Below, piece by piece: positions 38,965-46,839 of a DNA stretch of 64,000 nucleotides. The stretch spans positions 124,001 to 188,000 of the forward strand of contig JACKOY010000003.1 of assembly GCA_024233935.1 (NCBI GenBank), written 5' to 3'. How positions within the stretch are numbered: position 1 is the stretch's first letter; each line of letters starts with the position of its first letter. The DNA is from Spirochaetales bacterium (GTDB lineage: Bacteria; Spirochaetota; Leptospiria; Leptospirales; Leptonemataceae). The notes beneath the pieces are model-generated. The model saw only the letters and a program-made list of their open reading frames with translations. It did no database searches and was not told where the DNA came from. The translations under genes were made by a program, and so were the position numbers.

Positions 38965-39300
38965 ATGAATATCACGCGTTCGGACCGCCCGGGTATCGTT
39001 CTTTTGAAGCTGGATGGCAAGTTTGACATTGAGCAAACGGAACACTTTCAGAAGACGTTTGAGGACATGCCGGACAAAGGAATCACGTTCGGAATCGACA
39101 TGAGCGATCTGAACTTTATCGACAGCTCGGGCATGGGCACGCTGATCAAGACCTTAAATCAGGTCAAGAATGCCGGCGGGCAAATGATACTGTTCGGCCT
39201 GAAACCAATGATCCTGAACGTTTTCAAGCTGGCCAAGCTGGACAATTTCTTCAAGGTTATGCCGGCGGCCGAATTCGATCGGGCCTACCCCGTCGACTGA
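38965..39300 (+). CDS. STAS-domain anti-sigma factor antagonist
   Basis: This 111-residue single STAS domain has the phospho-acceptor motif FIDSSGMGTL near residue 52 and the usual strand-helix order. Such proteins bind anti-sigma kinases of the RsbW type and are switched by serine phosphorylation. No kinase or sigma gene lies nearby, so the partner is unknown. The 179-base upstream gap holds no gene that I can support. Confidence 0.9.
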   Translation: MNITRSDRPGIVLLKLDGKFDIEQTEHFQKTFEDMPDKGITFGIDMSDLNFIDSSGMGTLIKTLNQVKNAGGQMILFGLKPMILNVFKLAKLDNFFKVMPAAEFDRAYPVD

Positions 39301-39322
39301 AGCGGGGCCTGTGCAACGGGTC

Positions 39323-40024
39323 TCAGTTTCCTGAAGGCCGAGCGGGTCGCAACGGCCCCCACCCTTTCAAAATGCGATCGGCTTCCTCCAGAAAAGCCGA
39401 TTCTTCATCGGAACTGAAAGGCCCCCACTCTCCGCGCCGATGGCGCTCCGCCAGCGCACGATACTCCAGGGCGCCGGCAATCGTCAGGCGCGTCTTTGCC
39501 GCTCCTTCAATCACCCGTAGTTGACCGTCTTTCTGGATCACCATGGCGCCGGGCGGGATCCGTTTTCCGCCGCGAATCAAACAACCGGCTGTAATCATCG
39601 CCCCGTCACCGATGTCAGCGCCATCCAGAATCACGCTGCCAATGCCGATCATGACGCCGCGGCCAATGTGGCAGCTATGTAGCATGGTGTTGTGTCCAAT
39701 CAAGCTGTAGTCCCCAATGCTTGCGCCGCCGCGCGTATCTACATGCATGGTGGAGTTGTCCTGAATGTTTACGCAACGCCCCAACCGTATGTAGTTCATA
39801 TCCGCGCGCAAGACTGCTCCGGGCCAGATCGAACAATCGGGGCCCATCTCGACCAGACCGATTACGGTCGCGGCCGGATGCACAAAGACGTCTTTGCGCG
39901 CGGACCAATCCGACTGCGTTGCACGCGCCGGTGTTGCGTCCTTTCGGGAGGCGCCTTTCGCGGAAACCTTCTTTTTCTTTGCGTTTACCGCGCCGGTCTT
40001 CTTGTTTGGTTTCTTTTTCGCCAT
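39323..40024 (-). CDS. Gamma-carbonic anhydrase-like hexapeptide protein with Lys-rich N-terminus
   Basis: Residues 45-215 form a left-handed beta-helix of hexapeptide repeats. The three zinc-ligand histidines of gamma-carbonic anhydrases are visible: MHVD, IGHN and LHSC. The first 40 residues are an added Lys/Ala-rich, probably disordered tail. The protein is 233 residues, against about 175-185 for the usual family member, mostly because of this tail and a C-terminal helix. Activity is not certain, since many homologues are inactive. It lies 4 bases after the AAA-VWA gene. Confidence 0.85.
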   Translation of the reverse strand: MAKKKPNKKTGAVNAKKKKVSAKGASRKDATPARATQSDWSARKDVFVHPAATVIGLVEMGPDCSIWPGAVLRADMNYIRLGRCVNIQDNSTMHVDTRGGASIGDYSLIGHNTMLHSCHIGRGVMIGIGSVILDGADIGDGAMITAGCLIRGGKRIPPGAMVIQKDGQLRVIEGAAKTRLTIAGALEYRALAERHRRGEWGPFSSDEESAFLEEADRILKGWGPLRPARPSGN

Positions 40025-40028
40025 CTAT

Positions 40029-43000
40029 TCAGAGCACGGCCGCATTGTGGTGACGGTGAACCAACTCGGTCACCCGCCCTGCCAGCAGGGCGGGAAGATT
40101 GGCAAAGTTCTCACCCCCCACCTGTAGAGATTCAGGAAATACATGGTCCGAAATTGCGCGGGCGCCCACGCCTACGCCCAGCAAAACAATGCCACGTTTC
40201 GAGATGTCCTCCGCGGACTGGCGCAACCGTGCAGTCTCTTCGCTGTTCAGGTCCTTTTCGAAGGTCACCTTGCCACGCGAACCACGAAAATCTGATACGA
40301 CGACCATAATGCGTGTGCGGGCGTCCGCCGAAAAAGCGCCGGCCAGTTCGTCCAGAATCTGGAACTCGGCGACGGTGTCGCCGTGCCAGTCGCGGGCCAG
40401 GCCATAGAACAGATCCTCTTCACGCCTCGCATCGAACTGATCGAGTACGTTCTTCATCCAGATCACATCGATGTTTTGCTTCATGTTGCTCAGGTCCGAA
40501 TAGCCGGCCACACCAAACGGAAGCTCATGACTCTCCAGAATAATAGCGCAGCTCATGATTGCCACCAGGGTCGCAATCGAGTATTCAAAGTTAAAGATGC
40601 GCCTTCCCTTATTGACGGCAAAAAGAATCTCAACACCTTTCAGGCGGTCGTCTTCGACAGTTACCGTTGTTCGATCGAATACACGACCATCGCCCCGCCC
40701 CGATAGATATGCCAGAAATCGTCGGGCATCAACACGCGAACCGCGCGGCATGTACCGGCGCGTGATATCAACCTGAGGGTCGAGCAAGCGGTCAAAATCA
40801 ATGCGTACACGTTCGATCTCGGCCGCAAAGGTTTCCTTAAAGTCTTCAAGGGTGACACCGATGTTGTATTCCCACAGCGCGCGTCGCTTTTTCAGAAACT
40901 CACGATAGAGTTCCTCGGTGCGGTAGCCCCAGGAGCCGCCTCCGGCGCCGGGTTCACCCTGCCCCTTGTTTCCCTGAGTATCGGACCCGTACCAGGCGTC
41001 GGGCCCCTCTTTGGTCTTGCCGCCGGTTTCGGGCGTGTTGATATTTACGCCCTTCTTCAGAGCCTGGCCTTCGAGCTTGCGTTTGAATACACCTGTATGC
41101 GCCTCGCGCCAGTGCTGTTCCTGATCCCACCAGATCTGCCTTTTGACGGAGCTAGTCTGAATCAGTTTTTTTTTTGAGTGAATTTCGTATTCGGCCAGCA
41201 GGCGCTCGAGGGGCACGCCCGCCAGCAGGTTGAGCAGCGTCTGCTCGACGCGCTCCCGCTCACGTCCGTCGCTGATCTCGTGGATGTAAGCAATGCCACC
41301 TGCTTCCAGCACCAGACGACGCAGGTCTTCCGGCAGATTCTCCCGGTTCGCGGCCGCCTCTCCACGCAGACCGTGGAGACCCAACCGGATGTGTTCGCAA
41401 AAGCGGCGCAAATTTGTAAGTCCGAACTGGTACGGTTGCAGGTTGCCGGAACCGATCTCACGCTTTTGAGAACGCTCTCGAATGAACAGATGAAAGTTAA
41501 CCAGGGGCCCAATGACGTCCGCCAGGTTGTCTGAATCGGAGACACCGAGCGCGTGTTCCACATATTCACCCAGACTATCGTTGTCGACAACGGCCGGTAC
41601 GACGAAAGCGCTGAAGCGATTTCGGAAGGCCCTGGAGACTGAAGGAGTGCTCCTTTGTAGCCGAAAAAACTTCACGCCGAAGATGCGCGCGTCCGGCTGC
41701 AGGCGAACCGGATCGGTTTCACCCGACTCGGGGGGCAAAAGCAAGGCCCGCGCGTCGTCGAGCAGCATGTTCAGTTTTTCGACCAGTTCCGGACCGGCCG
41801 CTTCGAGGCCCTTCAGCAATATGTAGTCTCCGCGGCGAACTGCCGTCGTAAGGGGGCCGTCCACCCACTCGACCGCATCGCGGTCTTCGGTGGCACGCGC
41901 GTGCGCCCGGGGTTTCAGACCACCAAGCACATCGCCGGTGTGCATGCCGCGGGATAGCGTGATGACCGATAGGCGTTTGCCCATGACTCCGGCAAAGAAA
42001 TGCACGATTTCTTCCGGTTCCACGTCTGCTTCCGACTCAAGCAGAATGTTCTCACCCAATTGCACCGAACGCGCGACGGCCTCCAGGATGATTCGTGTGG
42101 AAGCAACCGGTGGATAGTCACTCAGGGTTTGATTGATCCGTTCTCGAAAGGCAACTTCATTGCCGTCCGTGCCTGGAGTCAGGCAGGAGCGCCCGAGATC
42201 GATTCGTCCGGCACGCGAGTCAACGTGCATCGGCACCTCACGGTCGACATCGCTTTCGATCAGCGATTCGGGCAGGTCGAGCAGCTCTGCAGCCCCGGAT
42301 TCGCCGGTCACCGCGCTTCGAATCACTTCGTCAATCGCCCGGCGGTCTTCGGTAGAACGGAACGGGCGCAGGTAAATGTCAGCAATTTCGAGACCGGGGA
42401 TGCCGGTCTTGTCTTCCAGCCGGCGTGCCAGGCGCGTAAGGTTTCGAATATTAAAGTGGTACCGCTCCAGATCACGACCCGCGATGTTGCGGTCGATTAC
42501 CAGGCGCTCAATGGCGGCGTTCATCTGCACTATCGAAACGACGACATCTTCCGGAAGGCCCGGGTGCAGCCCGCTCAATATGTGTGCCAGTTCCGCATGG
42601 GGATACGCGTCCACGTAGACCGTGGCGAAGTACTTCTGAATTTCCCGCGGCAGATTCTTGCGGCCTTCAAAACCTTCCGCCGGGTTCTGGGTTGCCACGA
42701 AGTTGAAGCCGGGCGCGGCTGGAATGACGCTGGAATCGCCTTCCAGTAATTGCAATTCCCGATCGGTAAACACGGAGTAAAACCGCTTCAAGACCTCCGG
42801 AGGCGAGAGGTTCATCTCGTCGGCAACGAAGGTCGCTCCAGAACGCATCGCGTGGGCCAGAGGACCATCGGACCAAATAAAAGTATGTGTAACCGGATCG
42901 ATGCGATAGGCCCCGACCAGATCTTCCGGAAGCGTGTCTTCGTTGAAGCTGTACCGGATCGTCGGATGCCGGCGTACCTGATTGATATAGTAAATGAGAG

Positions 43001-43181
43001 CGTTCTTTCCAACACCGGCATCGCCCACAAGGAGCACGTTGTAGCCATGGGATAACGGATGCAGTACTTTGCGCAGATTGCGCTCGGTGGTGGGCGTAAG
43101 AATCAGGCGGGTCTCCGGGATCCAGCCCGGATCTTCGTGCAACAGCGGCAGGCTAATACCAGCTATCTCGACGCTTTTCAT
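40029..43181 (-). CDS. Tandem AAA (dynein-related) plus VWA protein
   Basis: The 1050-residue product has a first AAA_5-type ATPase (Walker A GDAGVGKN at residues 53-60, Walker B TFVADE near 117-122). A second AAA module (about 370-560) has its Walker A replaced by ESEADVEPEE and its Walker B by YILLKGLE, so it should not bind ATP normally. A Gly/Lys-rich linker (GNKGQGEPGAGGGSWG) precedes a C-terminal VWA-like domain (about 860-1045), whose MIDAS DxSxS reads VNKGRR while a GDT and a VSD remain. This order recalls midasin and VWA8 and fused MoxR-VWA pairs; GKN in the P-loop is also seen in VWA8. These proteins remodel or load partner complexes. The partner here is unknown. Confidence 0.8.
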   Translation of the reverse strand: MKSVEIAGISLPLLHEDPGWIPETRLILTPTTERNLRKVLHPLSHGYNVLLVGDAGVGKNALIYYINQVRRHPTIRYSFNEDTLPEDLVGAYRIDPVTHTFIWSDGPLAHAMRSGATFVADEMNLSPPEVLKRFYSVFTDRELQLLEGDSSVIPAAPGFNFVATQNPAEGFEGRKNLPREIQKYFATVYVDAYPHAELAHILSGLHPGLPEDVVVSIVQMNAAIERLVIDRNIAGRDLERYHFNIRNLTRLARRLEDKTGIPGLEIADIYLRPFRSTEDRRAIDEVIRSAVTGESGAAELLDLPESLIESDVDREVPMHVDSRAGRIDLGRSCLTPGTDGNEVAFRERINQTLSDYPPVASTRIILEAVARSVQLGENILLESEADVEPEEIVHFFAGVMGKRLSVITLSRGMHTGDVLGGLKPRAHARATEDRDAVEWVDGPLTTAVRRGDYILLKGLEAAGPELVEKLNMLLDDARALLLPPESGETDPVRLQPDARIFGVKFFRLQRSTPSVSRAFRNRFSAFVVPAVVDNDSLGEYVEHALGVSDSDNLADVIGPLVNFHLFIRERSQKREIGSGNLQPYQFGLTNLRRFCEHIRLGLHGLRGEAAANRENLPEDLRRLVLEAGGIAYIHEISDGRERERVEQTLLNLLAGVPLERLLAEYEIHSKKKLIQTSSVKRQIWWDQEQHWREAHTGVFKRKLEGQALKKGVNINTPETGGKTKEGPDAWYGSDTQGNKGQGEPGAGGGSWGYRTEELYREFLKKRRALWEYNIGVTLEDFKETFAAEIERVRIDFDRLLDPQVDITRRYMPRGSRVDARRFLAYLSGRGDGRVFDRTTVTVEDDRLKGVEILFAVNKGRRIFNFEYSIATLVAIMSCAIILESHELPFGVAGYSDLSNMKQNIDVIWMKNVLDQFDARREEDLFYGLARDWHGDTVAEFQILDELAGAFSADARTRIMVVVSDFRGSRGKVTFEKDLNSEETARLRQSAEDISKRGIVLLGVGVGARAISDHVFPESLQVGGENFANLPALLAGRVTELVHRHHNAAVL

Positions 43182-43182
43182 G

Positions 43183-43211
43183 CCCCAGGTTCAGAGTCAT
43201 TGACTCTGGGG
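43183..43211. promoter_or_regulatory. Operator-like palindrome before the AAA-VWA gene
   Basis: CAGAGTCATTGACTCTG at 43192-43208 is a perfect palindrome of two 8-base arms around one base. An overlapping outer pair, CCCCAG (43183-43188) and CTGGGG (43206-43211), allows an alternative fold. It lies 10 bases before the AAA-VWA ATG and in the divergent promoter region shared with the aminotransferase. Confidence 0.55.
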
Positions 43212-43306
43212 TCAATAAGGAACATCGCCGGTCAATCGGCCACCGCCCGGCAAAAAAGATGGTCAGAAATGGGCAGATGCACGAAATCGTTAGGGACGGC
43301 CCGAAT

Positions 43307-44410
43307 ATGAAAAGCACAGACAGGCACATACTGGCGGCCCGCATGGGCCGTATCGACAGTTCTGAAATCCGGCGGGTATTTCAACTGGCCGGGAAGCTCG
43401 AAAATCCAATCAACCTCTCGATAGGACAACCACACTTCCCAACACCGGCGCCAATTATCCAGGCGATGGAAAAAGCACTGCGCGAGAATCGAACCGCTTA
43501 TACAGAAACCCAGGGCATTCTTCCCCTCCGCGAACGCCTCTCGCGTAAATTCCACGATCAGAACGGCTTTACGGCGCACCCCGAAGACATTTTGGTGAGC
43601 TCGGGCGTTTCTTGCTTAATCCAGCTGCTCCTCCTGGCTACGATTGAACCCGGGGACCATGTGCTTTTGACCGATCCTTGCTTTTTGATCTATCGCAGCA
43701 TGCTGAACTTTCTTGGCGCGCGCATCACAACGATCCCGGAACAATTCAGTCTGAAAGACGTGGAAGGCCTGGATGGAGATCTGAAGCTGATCATTTTCTG
43801 CAGTCCCTCAAATCCATCCGGACACGTGATGTCGGCGGCTCAGATCCGATGGCTGGCCGACCTGGCAGACCAGACCGGAGCGGTCCTGGTTGCCGATGAG
43901 ATCTACGAACTGTTTGATTACGATGGCGCCTTTACGAGCGCGGGCTCCATCTATCCACGTACCATGACTCTGATGGGTTTCTCGAAATCCTACAGCATGA
44001 CCGGATTGCGACTGGCGGCGGCCACTGGCCCGAAAGATCTGATCACGGCGATGACGACTCTCCAACAGTACACGGTCGTTTGCGCTCCGGCGCCCGTCCA
44101 GTGGGCGGGCATCCCGGCTCTGGATTTGAACATGTCCAGCGAGGTCGCCGCCTACCGCAAGAACCGGAACTACGTTCTGGAGAGACTGCGCGGCCGGCTG
44201 AATGTGGGCGAACCCCGTGGCGCCTTTTATGTCTTTCCGGAAATACCGGGAGAAGATCGGGCCTTTGTAGAACGCGCAATCATGGAAAAGGAACTGCTGG
44301 TCGTTCCCGGCAGTGTCTTCACCAAAAAGAAAAATCACATCCGCGTTTCTTATGCCACCGACCCGGACACTCTGGAGCGCGGTATGGACGCTCTTCTGGA
44401 TCTGCTATGA
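43307..44410 (+). CDS. PLP-dependent aminotransferase, class I/II
   Basis: The 367-residue fold-type I enzyme has the early NLSIGQPHFPTP segment, the PSNPSG loop, DEIYELF and the PLP-lysine motif GFSKSYSMTGLRL near residue 228. A late Arg in HIRVSYA binds the substrate carboxylate. It belongs to the aspartate/aromatic aminotransferase group, but the substrate cannot be fixed. The ATG at 43307 fits the usual N-terminal length; ATGs at 43259 and 43277 are also in frame and would add 16 or 10 residues. It is divergent from the AAA-VWA gene. Confidence 0.9.
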   Translation: MKSTDRHILAARMGRIDSSEIRRVFQLAGKLENPINLSIGQPHFPTPAPIIQAMEKALRENRTAYTETQGILPLRERLSRKFHDQNGFTAHPEDILVSSGVSCLIQLLLLATIEPGDHVLLTDPCFLIYRSMLNFLGARITTIPEQFSLKDVEGLDGDLKLIIFCSPSNPSGHVMSAAQIRWLADLADQTGAVLVADEIYELFDYDGAFTSAGSIYPRTMTLMGFSKSYSMTGLRLAAATGPKDLITAMTTLQQYTVVCAPAPVQWAGIPALDLNMSSEVAAYRKNRNYVLERLRGRLNVGEPRGAFYVFPEIPGEDRAFVERAIMEKELLVVPGSVFTKKKNHIRVSYATDPDTLERGMDALLDLL

Positions 44411-44456
44411 CGCGACGAAGACTCGACGATTCCGGGAGCGGGGTCCCTCACGGGCA

Positions 44457-45245
44457 ATGGGGTTTGTAGCCTACCCCCTGGCCACGGCGCTGGGTCTGGT
44501 GCTCGGCAGCTTTTACACAGCCCTCGCCTCGCGCATCCTGTACTTTGCCTACGGCCCCGGGCGTCGCATTCCCGATCGCTGGAAAACGATCCTGCTCGGG
44601 CGTTCTTTTTGCATGCATTGTCAGACGCCCATTGAGGAACGGGACCTAATACCGGTGCTTTCCTTTGCGCTGCTGCGGGGGCGATGCCGGCATTGCTCCG
44701 AGCCGCTCGGCTGGCATACACTTGCCGGCGAGTTATTCTTTGGCCTTTTGTTCCCGCTCTTGATCCTGTCCGGCCAGGGTTGGCCCGGCAGCCTGTATGC
44801 GATGCTCTTTTGCGGACATCTCTATATCGCCATCGCTACCGATTATAATCTGCTGCTACTCGACCACGAAAACGCGCTCTTTCTATTGCTCTGGGCCGTC
44901 GCTTTCAGCCTGTACGATTCGGCGCTGGATCCCGGTTTGTTTGCACGGCATGGCGTGGCAGCGGGCATCGCGCTGGCATTGTTTCTGGTTTTGTATGTGG
45001 CAGCGCGGGGCAAAGGATTGGGTTTCGGTGATGTTCTTCTGGCGGGGTTGATCGGTCTTTTTTTAGGCATACCGTGGACGCTCTTTGCGATCGTTTTCGG
45101 GGCTACGGCGAGCGTAATTTACATTGTCTATATACGACGCGACCGCTCCCAGCCCGCGCCCCTGGGCGCAGGCATGGCGCTCGGAGTCATGCTGACGCTT
45201 GTTGTGCGCGCCATCTATCGAATGAGCGACACGGCTGTCTGGTAG
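44457..45245 (+). CDS. Prepilin peptidase (type IV leader peptidase family)
   Basis: The 262-residue protein has about seven membrane helices. It carries the zinc motif CMHC...CRHC in the first cytoplasmic loop and the two catalytic Asp residues of aspartic family A24 (ATDYNLLLLD and GLGFGDVLLAG). It cleaves type IV prepilin or pseudopilin leaders and N-methylates the new end. The ATG at 44457 begins GFVAYPLATALGLVLGSF, the usual first helix; the longer frame upstream overlaps the aminotransferase. No pilin or secretion genes are in the window. Confidence 0.92.
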   Translation: MGFVAYPLATALGLVLGSFYTALASRILYFAYGPGRRIPDRWKTILLGRSFCMHCQTPIEERDLIPVLSFALLRGRCRHCSEPLGWHTLAGELFFGLLFPLLILSGQGWPGSLYAMLFCGHLYIAIATDYNLLLLDHENALFLLLWAVAFSLYDSALDPGLFARHGVAAGIALALFLVLYVAARGKGLGFGDVLLAGLIGLFLGIPWTLFAIVFGATASVIYIVYIRRDRSQPAPLGAGMALGVMLTLVVRAIYRMSDTAVW

Positions 45246-45314
45246 TGCAGTGCAACCTGATCAATGCGCTGCATCCACGGACTCCAGGTGCAGGCGCGGT
45301 TTCCATCGGGCCTT

Positions 45315-45902
45315 TCAATCGCCGCGCGAACGCATCTCCAAAATGCGGAACAATCGCATCAGGACAATACTGAAAAAAGCCTGCCCGATGCTCAGACAGA
45401 GCAAAGGCAGGGCGATCAGAAACAAGAACCATAGCCTGGCGGAACCCAACGGTGTCATTTGTTCGTCTGTGCAAATCTGAAACATGGAGACCATCAGGCC
45501 AGGCAGGAGACAGCTACCCATATAAGTCACGGGTTGGAGACGCATTCGATAGGCCGGCCAGAAAAACAGGATCAGCGCGAAAGCAAACGCCATCGGTATG
45601 GCGCTGGAGCGCGACCACTCCGGCTGCGCGATCCAGGCCCATAACTGCAGAACCGCCGCTCCGGAAAAGAACGGGGCAAGCGCCAGGCGGGCATAGTGCG
45701 GGCCCGCCGGAGCTTTCCGACTTTGCGCGAAAAACAGCGAAAGCAAAAACCAGGGCAACACCAGACCAGGCCAGGTAAACCAGGGCAGGTGGCCTGGCTC
45801 GGGCGCGAGTGTGAAGAAAGTGAGACAAACCAGAAGCACCGACATGTAGGGCACGAGCACGAAGCCGTGACGAACTATGCGCTGCCAGCCGCTAGCGCTC
45901 AT
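45315..45902 (-). CDS. Polytopic membrane protein of unknown function
   Basis: This 195-residue protein has five to six hydrophobic helices, from about residue 13 to 185, and a basic C-terminus (RLFRILEMRSRGD). I recognise no family motif. Its start at 45902 overlaps the end of the YdeI-like gene by 11 bases, suggesting translational coupling with that gene. It ends facing the prepilin peptidase gene, with 69 bases between the stops. Confidence 0.65.
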   Translation of the reverse strand: MSASGWQRIVRHGFVLVPYMSVLLVCLTFFTLAPEPGHLPWFTWPGLVLPWFLLSLFFAQSRKAPAGPHYARLALAPFFSGAAVLQLWAWIAQPEWSRSSAIPMAFAFALILFFWPAYRMRLQPVTYMGSCLLPGLMVSMFQICTDEQMTPLGSARLWFLFLIALPLLCLSIGQAFFSIVLMRLFRILEMRSRGD

Positions 45903-46479
45903 TGTACCCCTTGCCTTCGAGTATCTTTGCGCGGCATCTTACAATTCGGTCTTCGCGGGTTTTGGACTGCTTTGCGCCGGAGAAATGAATCAGGTAGCTG
46001 CGTTTCCGGCCGGGCGTAAGCGCTTCAAAGGCCTGTCGGTAGGCTGGATCGTTTTGCAGGCGACTCTGGAATTCAGCGGGCACAGCTTGCGGGCTCTGCT
46101 GCCGGGGAAGCTTGCGGCCCAGCTCCTCCAGTTCGATCGCCCGTTTGATGTACTGCTTCAGAATGGATTCGACCTTCGTCACCTGGTCGATATCCGTAAA
46201 CTCCATGCGGCGGGCCGCCTGCGTGTTTTTTCCCTGCGACTTCAGGATCCCCCGTTTGTCTTCCAGAAGAGCCCCCTTAAAAAACAGGAGCGCAAGGTGC
46301 GCCTTCAACGGCTGCACGATAACGATGTTACGTCCGTTGGCCGTGTAGCACGGTTTTCCCCACTTCAATTGCTCTTCCAGGTCACAGGTCAGAAGCACTG
46401 CCCTCAGCGCCTCCATTTCCCGTTTCCATTTTTGCGCGCGATGAATGAAGGCGTCGACTTTCGGATTGCTCGGTGACAT
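45892..46479 (-). CDS. YdeI/OmpD-associated (DUF1801) family protein
   Basis: The 195-residue product contains a DUF1801 domain (residues 5-115; EEQLKWGKPCYTANGRNIVIVQP) and the C-terminal YdeI helical tail (PAEFQSRLQNDPAYRQAFEALTPGRKRSYLIHFSGAKQSKTREDRI region). This is the standard arrangement of YdeI-family proteins. YdeI relatives have been linked to resistance to cationic peptides, but the biochemical role is not known. An inverted repeat lies about 20 bases upstream of its ATG. Confidence 0.88.
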   Translation of the reverse strand: MSPSNPKVDAFIHRAQKWKREMEALRAVLLTCDLEEQLKWGKPCYTANGRNIVIVQPLKAHLALLFFKGALLEDKRGILKSQGKNTQAARRMEFTDIDQVTKVESILKQYIKRAIELEELGRKLPRQQSPQAVPAEFQSRLQNDPAYRQAFEALTPGRKRSYLIHFSGAKQSKTREDRIVRCRAKILEGKGYNER

Positions 46480-46839
46480 GGAGCTGGATTTGCCTGACTT
46501 TCGGTCCCCGGCAACCGAAAACCGACTCTGTGGTTCCGCCTTTCAGGCGATCGCCCCGGACCGGTTTGGTGAAGTCGAAATGGGGCGATAGCGAAGCGGC
46601 AACGTGCCGGACGCTCTGGAGGGTCGAGCGGTGCGCGCAATCATACAGAAAAGGCAACGCGGAAAGCAACGGCCATCGTACGTAAGATGCAAAAACAGAC
46701 CGGGGTTGCGAGGTTCGGACTTTACGATCTTGATGAAGAGCCGTGCGGGCCCGAAGTGAACCATCGGATCAATAGCCGGTGAACCATCGCGGTGCGCGCC
46801 GCGGAACGATCGCCCCTATGGACAGCTGAGATTCCCCGG
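46480..46839. other. Gene-free stretch upstream of the YdeI-like gene
   Basis: Several short frames cross this 360-base stretch on both strands but none has a ribosome binding site, a recognised motif or a consistent codon pattern. It holds the inverted repeat TTTCGGT (46499-46505) / ACCGAAA (46514-46520) with an 8-base loop, about 20 bases before the YdeI start, which may be an operator or leader hairpin. Confidence 0.5.

Noticed and set aside
46382..46764. Short minus-strand frames in the gap upstream of the YdeI-like gene.
   Set aside because: No ribosome binding site, no motif, and they overlap one another and the YdeI gene in different frames.
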